Source of the DNA: Caulobacter sp.
GTDB taxonomy: Bacteria; Pseudomonadota; Alphaproteobacteria; Caulobacterales; Caulobacteraceae
Reading direction: 5' to 3'
NCBI GenBank assembly: GCA_014378155.1
Contig: JACMOF010000335.1
Location: forward strand, 1-7,538
DNA: 7,538 nt
Shown here in pieces: positions 1 to 6,027 of this stretch. The position numbers and the translations under genes were made by a program. How positions within the stretch are numbered: position 1 is the first letter of the stretch; the number at the start of each line of letters is the position of its first letter. Under the pieces are notes generated by a model. It saw nothing but the letters and a program-made list of their open reading frames with translations. It was not told the origin of the DNA and made no database searches.

Positions 1-536
1 CCCTCGGGATCGGCGCCCGCGGCGTTGAAATAGCGCAGCGCCGTATGTTTGAACCCCACCTGCTGATCGAGGTCGGCCATGATCTGTTCGACCATCAGCT
101 TGGTGCGGCCATAGGGATTGAGCGGCGCCTGGGGATGGGTCTCGTCCATCGGCACCCTCACCGGCGCGCCATAGGTGGCGCAGGTCGATGAGAAGACGAA
201 GGCCTCGACCGCCGCCCGGCGCGCCGCCTCGATCAGGGTGATCGCCCCGCCCACATTGTTCTCATAGAAGCGACCCGGATATTTCACCGATTCGCCGACC
301 TCGATCAGGGCCGCGAAATGGATGACAGCCACCGGTTGGTGCTTGGCGAACACCTCGTCCAGCCGGGCCGCGTCGCGGATATCGCCGATTTCCAGCGGGC
401 CCCACTGCACGAACTCGGCCCAGCCGTTGGAAAGATTGTCGTAGGTCACCGGCGTAAAGCCCGCCTCGGCCAACCTCAGGCAGGTGTGGGAGCCGATATA
501 GCCCGCTCCGCCCGCGACGAGAACTTTCTGAGTCAC
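1..536 (-). CDS. galE: UDP-glucose 4-epimerase, 5' part (runs off window)
   Basis: Encodes the first 178 residues of an extended-SDR sugar-nucleotide epimerase that interconverts UDP-glucose and UDP-galactose in the cytoplasm. Visible are the NAD-binding GGAGYIGSH motif (about residues 9-17), the FAALIEVGES segment (74-83), the SSTCATYG motif with the catalytic Ser/Thr (116-123), the catalytic YGRTK Tyr142/Lys146 pair and the substrate-side RYFNAAGA (168-175). SSTCATYG is the form I associate with alphaproteobacterial ExoB/GalE enzymes. The start is a GTG at 536-534. An in-frame TGA lies immediately upstream (539-537), and GGGGG sits a few bases further up, so no longer start is possible. The C-terminal half is outside the window. 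It is transcribed away from ugd, so the two genes draw on the same UDP-glucose pool from opposite sides of one promoter region. Function is near certain; whether it serves polysaccharide synthesis or galactose catabolism is inferred from the neighbours. Confidence 0.95.
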   Translation of the reverse strand, partial: MTQKVLVAGGAGYIGSHTCLRLAEAGFTPVTYDNLSNGWAEFVQWGPLEIGDIRDAARLDEVFAKHQPVAVIHFAALIEVGESVKYPGRFYENNVGGAITLIEAARRAAVEAFVFSSTCATYGAPVRVPMDETHPQAPLNPYGRTKLMVEQIMADLDQQVGFKHTALRYFNAAGADPE

Positions 537-555
537 TCAGACCCCCACTCAGACC
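534..555. repeat. Tandem 10-bp direct repeat over the galE start
   Basis: The 10-mer cactcagacc occurs at 534-543 and again at 546-555, a 12-bp period. Read on the minus strand, each copy carries a GTG. The downstream copy is the galE start codon. The upstream copy is in the same frame but reaches a TGA after two further codons. This looks like a small tandem duplication of the translation start; any function is unknown. Confidence 0.6.
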
Positions 556-569
556 GGCACCTGTGCCGG
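554..569. promoter_or_regulatory. 16-bp inverted repeat in the galE/ugd intergenic region
   Basis: CCGGCAC (554-560) and GTGCCGG (563-569) form a perfect 7-bp inverted repeat around a CT centre. It lies 18 bp upstream of the galE start on the minus strand and about 150 bp upstream of ugd. It could be an operator for a dimeric regulator, or a hairpin in the galE leader. There is no T-run, so an intrinsic terminator is unlikely. The symmetry is directly visible; the role is a guess. Confidence 0.4.
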
Positions 570-688
570 CAGTATATTACTCGGTTGAATCGCGCACCGA
601 AAAAGGACCCCGTCATTGCCCACGTCAACTAACGCGGCAGATTTGATCCTAAATGTCTGGAGCACTGTCTTAAACTTGGTGTAGGGCT

Positions 689-702
689 CCGCCGCGAGGC
701 GG
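689..702 (+). promoter_or_regulatory. GCGA-tetraloop hairpin just before the ugd ribosome-binding site
   Basis: CCGCC (689-693) and GGCGG (698-702) pair across GCGA, a GNRA-type tetraloop. The hairpin ends immediately before the likely ribosome-binding sequence GAGGA (704-708), which lies 9 nt from the ugd ATG at 718. If transcribed, it could hold the site open or compete with ribosome binding. Five G:C pairs also arise by chance in GC-rich DNA, so regulatory meaning is uncertain. Confidence 0.35.
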
Positions 703-717
703 CGAGGAAAAGCAACG

Positions 718-2025
718 ATGCGCGTAGCGATGATAGGCACTGGCTATGTCGGCTTAGTGTCCGGGGCGTGTTTCGCCGACTTCGGGCATGTCGTGACCTG
801 CATCGACAAGGACCCAGGCAAGATCGAGCGGCTGGAACGCGGTGAGATCCCGATCTTCGAGCCCGGCTTGGAAGACCTGGTCGCCCGCAACGTGCGCGAG
901 GGCCGGTTGTTCTTCACCCTGGACGGCGCCCGAGCGATCCGCGAGGCGGACGCGGTGTTTATTGCCGTGGGCACCCCGACCCGTCGCGGCGATGGCCGTG
1001 CCGACCTGTCCTATGTTCACGCCGCCGCCGAGGAGATCGCCGGCCTGATCGATCATTTCACCGTGGTCGTCACAAAATCGACCGTACCGGTCGGCACCGG
1101 CGACGAGGTCGAAGCGATCATCCGCAAGACCAATCCCAACGCCCAATTCGCCGTGGTCTCCAACCCTGAATTTTTGCGCGAAGGCGCGGCGATCGAGGAC
1201 TTCAAGCGCCCTGATCGGGTCGTGGTCGGATCCGAAGATGAACGCGCCCAAGCGGTAATGCGTGAACTATACCGCCCCCTGTCGCTGAACGAGACACCGA
1301 TCGTCTTCACCACTCGACGAACCAGCGAGCTAATCAAGTACGCGGCCAACGCCTTCCTCGCGATGAAGATCACCTTTATCAACGAGATGGCTGACCTATG
1401 CGAAAAGGTTGGGGCCGACGTGCAACAGGTGGCCAAGGGCATTGGTCTGGACAAGCGGATCGGCGGCAAATTCCTTAATGCAGGTCCAGGCTACGGCGGC
1501 TCATGTTTTCCAAAGGACACCGTCGCCCTCGTACGCACCGCGAAGGATTATGGCGCGCCCGTACGTTTGATCGAGACAACGGTGGCGGTCAATGAAGCGC
1601 GCAAGAAGGCCATGGCCATCAAGGTCGCCAAGGCCATGGGCATCGAGAACCTAACCGGCAAGACTGTCGGCGTGCTGGGGCTCACCTTCAAACCGAATAC
1701 TGATGACATGCGCGACGCACCCAGCCTGGATATCCTGCCCTCTCTGCAGGCCATGGGCGCCGCCGTCCAAGCCTATGACCCCGAAGGGCGCGACGAGGCC
1801 GAGCGCCTGCTGCCGGGAGTGACTTTCAAGACCAGCGCCTACGACGCGGCCGACGGCGCCGACGTGCTGCTGATCATCACCGAATGGGACCAGTTTCGCG
1901 CCCTGGACCTGGACCGTCTCAAGCTGCTGATGCACACCCCGGTCGTGGTTGATCTACGCAACATCTACAAGCCTGCGGAGATGGTTCGCCACGGCTTCAC
2001 CTACGCCAGCATCGGACGTGGCTGA
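718..2025 (+). CDS. ugd: UDP-glucose 6-dehydrogenase
   Basis: A 435-residue, full-length UDP-glucose/GDP-mannose dehydrogenase family enzyme. It oxidises UDP-glucose twice with NAD+ to UDP-glucuronate in the cytoplasm. Visible: N-terminal Rossmann motif GTGYVG (7-12), Asp30 ending the second strand (TCID), VGTPT (84-88), STVPVGT (121-127), EFLREG (151-156), and the active-site Lys207 and Asn211 in ELIKYAANAF. The catalytic nucleophile is Cys263 in GYGGSCFPKD (258-267). The C-terminal substrate domain has GLTFKPNTDDMRD (321-333). All key residues are present. The ATG at 718 is preceded by GAGGA at 704-708 and gives the standard start MRVAMIGTGY. The stop is 3 nt before the next gene, which uses the product UDP-glucuronate, so the two form an operon. 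RkpK is a synonym used in rhizobia. Confidence 0.97.
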   Translation: MRVAMIGTGYVGLVSGACFADFGHVVTCIDKDPGKIERLERGEIPIFEPGLEDLVARNVREGRLFFTLDGARAIREADAVFIAVGTPTRRGDGRADLSYVHAAAEEIAGLIDHFTVVVTKSTVPVGTGDEVEAIIRKTNPNAQFAVVSNPEFLREGAAIEDFKRPDRVVVGSEDERAQAVMRELYRPLSLNETPIVFTTRRTSELIKYAANAFLAMKITFINEMADLCEKVGADVQQVAKGIGLDKRIGGKFLNAGPGYGGSCFPKDTVALVRTAKDYGAPVRLIETTVAVNEARKKAMAIKVAKAMGIENLTGKTVGVLGLTFKPNTDDMRDAPSLDILPSLQAMGAAVQAYDPEGRDEAERLLPGVTFKTSAYDAADGADVLLIITEWDQFRALDLDRLKLLMHTPVVVDLRNIYKPAEMVRHGFTYASIGRG

Positions 2026-2028
2026 CCC

Positions 2029-3000
2029 ATGGATGCGGTGATCGTCACGGGGGCGGCGGGATTCATCGGCATGCATCTTGCCGAACGGTTGCTTGATCGC
2101 GGCGAGACGGTCATCGGGATCGATGACTTCAACGATTATTACGACCGTGCTCTCAAGGCGGCGCGCGCCGCACGTCTGGAAGCCCACCCTGGCTTCACCA
2201 TGGCGCGGATGGACATCGCCGACGCACCAGCGTTCGATACCCTGGTCCGTCAGAGCGGCGCCCAGCGGATCGTCCATCTGGCGGCTCAGGCGGGCGTCCG
2301 CTATTCGATTGACCAACCCTTCGCCTACGAACGCTCCAACCTCGCCGGCCACCTGTCGGTCCTGGAGGCGGCCCGCCACAACGGCGTCGCTCACCTGGTC
2401 TATGCCTCATCGAGCTCGGTTTATGGCGATCGACCCATCGACGGCGCGGGCTTCAAGGAGACCGACCCGGTCGATGCTCCGGTATCGCTTTACGCGGCCA
2501 CCAAGCGCGCCGACGAGCTGATGAGCATCAGCTACGCCAAGCTCTACGGCTTTCCGATGTCGGGCCTGCGGTTCTTCACCGTCTACGGACCGTGGGGTCG
2601 GCCGGACATGGCCTATTTCAGCTTCACCCAGAAGATCCTCGCCGGCCAACCGATCGAGGTCTATGGCGATGGCAAGATGGCCCGCGACTTCACTTATATC
2701 GACGATATCGTCGATGGGATTGTCGGCGTGCTTGACCATCCCCCGGCCCAGGGCGGCCACGAGATCTACAATATTGGCGACAACGATCCCGTCGGCCTGA
2801 TGGAGATGATCACCACTCTGGAAAAAGCGCTGGGCCAAGAGGCGGTCAAGGTCATGCGGCCCATGCAGCCGGGCGACGTCACCGCCACCTTTGCCGACAT
2901 CTCCAAGCTCAGCGCGCTTACCGGCTACAAGCCCAAGGTCAAGCTGATGGAGGGTCTGAACCGCTTCGCCGCTTGGTACCGAGGTTTCTACCCGGGCTGA
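2029..3000 (+). CDS. UDP-glucuronate 4-epimerase (NAD-dependent epimerase family)
   Basis: A 323-residue extended-SDR epimerase predicted to convert UDP-glucuronate to UDP-galacturonate in the cytoplasm. Motifs: NAD-binding GAAGFIG (8-14), DDFNDYYD (32-39), HLAAQAGVRYS (83-93), ASSSSVYG (126-133), catalytic Tyr155/Lys159 in SLYAATKRADEL, then RFFTVYGPWGRPDMA (181-195) and RDFTYIDDIV (219-228). The NDYYD, AQAGVRYS and YGPWGRPDMA strings distinguish the UDP-GlcA 4-epimerase group (LpsL, CapI, WbnF type) from GalE or RmlB. Length is slightly below the roughly 330-340 residues I expect. The ATG follows the ugd stop by 3 nt, and its ribosome-binding site is weak (GGACGTGG inside the ugd end), which suggests translational coupling. 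Placement directly after ugd supports the substrate assignment. The last 13 bp overlap the convergent permease gene. Confidence 0.92.
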   Translation: MDAVIVTGAAGFIGMHLAERLLDRGETVIGIDDFNDYYDRALKAARAARLEAHPGFTMARMDIADAPAFDTLVRQSGAQRIVHLAAQAGVRYSIDQPFAYERSNLAGHLSVLEAARHNGVAHLVYASSSSVYGDRPIDGAGFKETDPVDAPVSLYAATKRADELMSISYAKLYGFPMSGLRFFTVYGPWGRPDMAYFSFTQKILAGQPIEVYGDGKMARDFTYIDDIVDGIVGVLDHPPAQGGHEIYNIGDNDPVGLMEMITTLEKALGQEAVKVMRPMQPGDVTATFADISKLSALTGYKPKVKLMEGLNRFAAWYRGFYPG

Positions 3001-3917
3001 TCCTCAATCACCGCCCGCTTCGAAAGACGGTGTTCGCGCACGCTGATGTAGAGCGTCGAGGCGACCACGATCGCGGCCCCGGTCAGCACGGCGGGGCTGG
3101 GCCTTTCGTGGAACAGGAAGAAGCCGGCGGCCACGGCGAACACCAGGCGGGTATAGTCGATCGGCGCCATCACCGCCGCCTCGCCCGCCTCCATGCCCTT
3201 GATGTAGCAGCCCTGGGTCAGGGTGCCGATCACCCCCATCAGGGCCAGCAGTCCAAGGTCGGGCCAGGTCGGCCAGCGCCAGACGAACAGGGCCGGCGGT
3301 ATCGAGAACACCAAGCCCAGGCCCGCCGCGTAGACCAGCAGGGTGAAGGGCGAGTGATCGCGGGTCATCACCTTCATGCCCGTGATGGTCAGGGCGAACA
3401 GCGCGGCCGAGATCAAGGCGGCCATCTGCGGCCAGCCCAGCCAATGACTGCCGTCGCTGCCGGGCCGCAGCATGATCAAGACCCCAACGAAACCGACCAG
3501 GGCCGCGCCAATCCGCACCGGGCCCGTCGGCTCGCGCAGGACCAGCGCCGCCAGCGGCACCAGCCATAGGGTTCGGGTGAAGGACAGGGCGTTGGCGTCG
3601 GCCAACGGCAGTTCCTGATAGGCGTAGAAGGCCAGGATCATCGCCAGCACGCCGGCGCTGGAGCGGAAGATCAGGATTCCCGGCCGGGTGGTCCGCAAGG
3701 CGCCGCGCCAGTCTCTGGCCACCAGCGGCAGCAGGATGATGACCCCAGCAAGCTGGCGGTAGAAGGTCTGCAAGGCCGCCGGATAGCCAGGGCCAAGATA
3801 TTTGATCAGCGTGGTCATGCCGGTGAACAGCACGGCAGAGCCCAGCATCCACAACGCCCCGCGCAGGTTGGGGGTCAGACGCGCGCTCCAGCCCCGTCCT
3901 GCTGAGACCAGGCTCAT
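2988..3917 (-). CDS. EamA/DMT-family inner-membrane permease
   Basis: A 309-residue, very hydrophobic protein of the drug/metabolite transporter superfamily. About ten membrane helices can be read, near residues 20-40, 52-67, 82-100, 107-127, 134-150, 166-184, 189-212, 220-237, 245-268 and 275-292. They fall into two EamA repeats (about 20-150 and 167-292), each ending in a helix that follows a short RxP-type turn (REPTGPVRIGAALVG; HERPSPAVLTGAA). A tail of about 17 polar residues follows. Substrate cannot be told; family members export amino acids, metabolites or drugs. The ATG at 3917-3915 overlaps the stop of the upstream SDR gene as ATGA, so the two are co-translated. The 3' end runs 13 bp into the convergent epimerase gene, with a TAG stop at 2990-2988. 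No transporter-specific motif links it to polysaccharide export. Confidence 0.92.
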   Translation of the reverse strand: MSLVSAGRGWSARLTPNLRGALWMLGSAVLFTGMTTLIKYLGPGYPAALQTFYRQLAGVIILLPLVARDWRGALRTTRPGILIFRSSAGVLAMILAFYAYQELPLADANALSFTRTLWLVPLAALVLREPTGPVRIGAALVGFVGVLIMLRPGSDGSHWLGWPQMAALISAALFALTITGMKVMTRDHSPFTLLVYAAGLGLVFSIPPALFVWRWPTWPDLGLLALMGVIGTLTQGCYIKGMEAGEAAVMAPIDYTRLVFAVAAGFFLFHERPSPAVLTGAAIVVASTLYISVREHRLSKRAVIEDQPG

Positions 3918-4804
3918 GAACCGCCTTGCGAGGCGACCAAGGCGGCCCGCATCTGTTCGGCCTGTTCGGGGGTGATGCCCATGGCCGACAGCAGCGGCGA
4001 AGGCGCGCTATGATCCCAACTGCTGCGGCCGCCGATGGTGATGCCGCCATCGACCACGATGTGCGTGCCGGTGACGAACTCGGAATCGTCGCTGGCCAGA
4101 TAGAGCGCGGCGCGGGCGATGTCCTCGGGCAAACCTGCCTTGGGGATCGGCTGAATCTTCGGACCGACCTGGGCGATCTGGGCGGCCATCTGGTCGGCGA
4201 CCTCGCGTGGCAATCCCACCGAGGCGCCGAAGATCGAGGTGGCGATCAGGCCAGGGCAGATGGCGTTGACGCGGATCTTCTGCGGCGACAGCTCCGCGGC
4301 CGCGCAGCGGCTCATGTGGATCACCGCAGCCTTGGCGGTGGAATAGGCCAGCGGGCCGAACCCCGCCTGCAGGCCGGCGATCGAGGCCGTGTTGATCACG
4401 CTGCCGCCGCCGCGCGCCAGCATGAGCGGCAAGGCGTGCTTCATGCCCATGACAGGACCCCGGACCAGCAGGGCGAAGGCCGCGTCCCAGCCCTCGGCCG
4501 TCATATCGGCCACGCCATTGGGCGCGCCGCCGTGACCGGCATTGTTGAACAGGATGTCCAGGCCGCCGAAGGCGTCGTTCGCCACCGCCACGGTCGCGGC
4601 GATCTGGGCTTCGTCGGTGACATCACAGCGTGAGAAACGGACCTTGTCCGGAAAGCGCCGCTCAAGCATCGCGCCCTTTTCGACCTGCAGGTCGGCGGCC
4701 ACGACGCAGGCGCCTTGAGCCACGAACAACTCGACCGTTCCCAGTCCAATGCCCGAGCATCCGCCGGTGATCACCGCGACCTTGCCGTCCAGACGTCCCG
4801 TCAT
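3914..4804 (-). CDS. Classical SDR-family NAD-dependent oxidoreductase
   Basis: A 296-residue short-chain dehydrogenase/reductase, cytoplasmic, substrate unknown. Visible: cofactor motif TGGCSGIG (13-20), Asp38 after the second strand (favours NAD over NADP), CDV (60-62), NNAG (87-90), catalytic Ser141, Tyr154 and Lys158 (YSTAK), CPG (183-185) and VTGTHIVVDGG (244-254). The position normally held by the catalytic-tetrad Asn (in the usual VNLRG-type string) is Leu113 here (ALLVRGPVMG). The protein continues about 40 residues past the usual VDGG end, with a tail containing MGITPEQAEQMRAALV. The ATG at 4804 has a good GAGGGAG site (4817-4811) six bases upstream. The gene is ATGA-coupled to the permease, which may move its substrate or product. 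It could be an alcohol, hydroxysteroid or cis-diol dehydrogenase; the sequence does not decide. Confidence 0.94.
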   Translation of the reverse strand: MTGRLDGKVAVITGGCSGIGLGTVELFVAQGACVVAADLQVEKGAMLERRFPDKVRFSRCDVTDEAQIAATVAVANDAFGGLDILFNNAGHGGAPNGVADMTAEGWDAAFALLVRGPVMGMKHALPLMLARGGGSVINTASIAGLQAGFGPLAYSTAKAAVIHMSRCAAAELSPQKIRVNAICPGLIATSIFGASVGLPREVADQMAAQIAQVGPKIQPIPKAGLPEDIARAALYLASDDSEFVTGTHIVVDGGITIGGRSSWDHSAPSPLLSAMGITPEQAEQMRAALVASQGGS

Positions 4805-4870
4805 GCGCCGCTCCCTCGCGAGGCGGGCGGTCTCTGGGGTCGGACCGCTACGCCATGGCGTGGCTATCCT

Positions 4871-4886
4871 GGCGCGATGGCGCGCC
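4871..4886 (-). other. Strong GC hairpin downstream of the GT26 operon
   Basis: GGCGCG (4871-4876) and CGCGCC (4881-4886) pair perfectly across four bases. An outer pair CCTGGC (4868-4873)/GCCAGG (4891-4896) could compete with it. It lies between the stop of the small membrane protein gene and the SDR start, where termination or mRNA processing would be expected. There is no T-run on the minus strand, so it is not a standard intrinsic terminator; a Rho-linked pause or an mRNA 3'-end stabiliser is possible. Confidence 0.35.
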
Positions 4887-4902
4887 GATGGCCAGGGCTA
4901 AG

Positions 4903-4932
4903 TGAACGCCGTTCAGGCTTGTTGGCGAACGG
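4903..4932 (-). repeat. Overlapping inverted repeats (GAACG/CGTTC) at the operon 3' end
   Basis: TGAACG-C-CGTTCA (4903-4915) is a perfect palindrome around one base. It includes the stop codon of the 65-residue gene. CCGTTC (4909-4914) can instead pair with GAACGG (4927-4932) across 12 bases. The two pairings are mutually exclusive. The symmetry is directly visible; a protein-binding or 3'-end structural role is speculation. Confidence 0.35.
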
Positions 4933-5110
4933 GAGAGCCCTGGAGCCGGTTGACCACCAGGCTACCCAGTAGCCACACCGCGCAGGGCAGCAAGACAACG
5001 ACCCAGGCCAGCACCAGGCCAGCCAGACCGAAGATCGCCGCGACGCGTTGCGCGATGCGGGGCCGCTCGGCCGCTTCGGCCGCCGACGGCGAATAGATGT
5101 TCAGGCTCAT
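4913..5110 (-). CDS. Small membrane protein coupled to the GT26 gene
   Basis: A 65-residue protein of unrecognised family. It has a polar N-terminus (about 1-22) with Arg16, Arg18 and Arg22, then an uninterrupted hydrophobic stretch (about 23-53, with Pro42 and two Trp), and a short basic/polar tail with Arg55 and Arg62. The arginines before the stretch suggest a cytoplasmic N-terminus. Thirty-one residues could be one long helix or a tight two-helix hairpin kinked at Pro42. Its ATG (5110-5108) overlaps the stop of the glycosyltransferase gene as ATGA, and a purine-rich GGGGGGA lies just upstream, so translation is probably coupled. That arrangement and the clear membrane segment argue that it is a real gene. 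By context it could anchor or regulate the GT26 enzyme, which lacks a membrane helix of its own; this is inference only. Confidence 0.65.
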   Translation of the reverse strand: MSLNIYSPSAAEAAERPRIAQRVAAIFGLAGLVLAWVVVLLPCAVWLLGSLVVNRLQGSPVRQQA

Positions 5111-6024
5111 CGTCCCCCCAGACCATCAGAGCGCGCCAGATCCGACGCCCGCGCGTATTCCACGCGAGCGGCATCTGTAGCCTGGGGGGAAGAGGCTTGT
5201 TTTACAAGCGCTTTCCGTAAGTCCTGAAGCGCCGGCCCGAACAGGTGCCACGGCTCCACGCAGTATCGGGTGAACAAGCGCTGTGGATCGACCATCAGCC
5301 GGAACAGCCACTCCATGCCCACCTGACCCAGCCAACGGGGCGAAGGACGCTGGACGCCGGCCTCATAGTCGAAGGCGCCGCCGATCGTGAAGGTGACGCA
5401 CGCAGCCAGCTTCGCCTGATTCTCCAGCACCCAAAGCTCCTGGCGCGGCATTCCCATGCCGACCAGGAGGATGTCGGGTTGGTAGGCGTTGATCGCATCG
5501 ATCACGGACTCATTCTCGACCGAGCCTGGCGTCACATCGAAATAGCCGTGATGACTTTTGATCTGAGCCCCTGGCCAGTCGGCCCGGATACGGGCGGTGG
5601 CCTTGTCGCCCACGCCGGGCGCGCCGCCCACAAAGAACACTTTCCAGTTCTCGGCGACTGCCCGTCCCCAGAAGGCGTCGCGCCAATCCAGGTAGGTGCA
5701 GCGATGGAAACGCCGGCTGGCCCGGCCGACGATTCGCGCCCAGAAGATCAGCGGCACCGAGTCGACCTCGATCAGGTCGGAAGTTTGGTAGAATTCGGCG
5801 ATCTTCTCGTTGTCGCGGATCAGATAGAGGCTGTGCAGGTTGTGGTTGGCGACCACAGCGTGTTCGCGCGCTGCGATCTTGCCCGCCACGAAGTGAAACA
5901 CCTCCTCGGGCCGGACAAGGTCCATCGACCCGCCCAGCACCTGCACCCGCTCTTCGGGCCGACGGCTCTGGCGGAAGTTTCGACGCACCTCCGGCTGGAA
6001 GGCGTCGCGCGCGGGCAGAAACAT
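5107..6024 (-). CDS. WecG/TagA/CpsF-family (GT26) glycosyltransferase
   Basis: A 305-residue glycosyltransferase of the group that adds N-acetylmannosamine or a related sugar to undecaprenyl-diphosphate-linked GlcNAc at the inner face of the membrane. With the numbering starting one residue before the chosen ATG, the family order is visible: LGGSMDLV (31-38), VVANHNLHSLY (58-68), the region of the catalytic Asp (EVDSVPLIFWAR, Asp89), KVFFVGGAPGV (129-139), HHGYFD (159-164), DILLVGMGMPRQELWV (185-200), TIGGAFDYEAG (214-224), RPSPRWLGQVGMEWLFRL (227-244) and a basic amphipathic end PQRLFTRY (248-255). After about residue 272 comes a polar tail of about 34 residues. The family usually has ADG where this protein has VDS. 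The caulobacterial holdfast enzyme HfsJ belongs to this family, but I cannot assign orthology. It heads a two-gene operon with the small membrane protein. Confidence 0.94.
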   Translation of the reverse strand: MFLPARDAFQPEVRRNFRQSRRPEERVQVLGGSMDLVRPEEVFHFVAGKIAAREHAVVANHNLHSLYLIRDNEKIAEFYQTSDLIEVDSVPLIFWARIVGRASRRFHRCTYLDWRDAFWGRAVAENWKVFFVGGAPGVGDKATARIRADWPGAQIKSHHGYFDVTPGSVENESVIDAINAYQPDILLVGMGMPRQELWVLENQAKLAACVTFTIGGAFDYEAGVQRPSPRWLGQVGMEWLFRLMVDPQRLFTRYCVEPWHLFGPALQDLRKALVKQASSPQATDAARVEYARASDLARSDGLGGR

Positions 6025-6027
6025 CAA

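Noticed and set aside
318..632. 104-codon plus-strand frame over the galE start
   Set aside because: Antisense to galE for two thirds of its length, then runs into the promoter region; no motif.
643..676. Possible ugd promoter with TTGATC as the -35 box
   Set aside because: The nearest -10-like sequences lie 19-22 bp away and match poorly, so I do not call it.
754..1251. 165-codon frame antisense to ugd
   Set aside because: Shadow of ugd, which has every catalytic motif in the other frame.
2973..3569. 198-codon plus-strand frame opposite the permease
   Set aside because: The composition is dominated by Gln, Gly, Arg and His, typical of the reverse complement of a hydrophobic gene, and no domain is seen.
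3004..4050. 348-codon open frame on the minus strand spanning the permease and SDR genes
   Set aside because: It is the offset frame of two genes with clear family motifs. Its translation is rich in Arg, Gly, Ala and Pro with no domain or membrane pattern, as expected from GC-rich codon positions.
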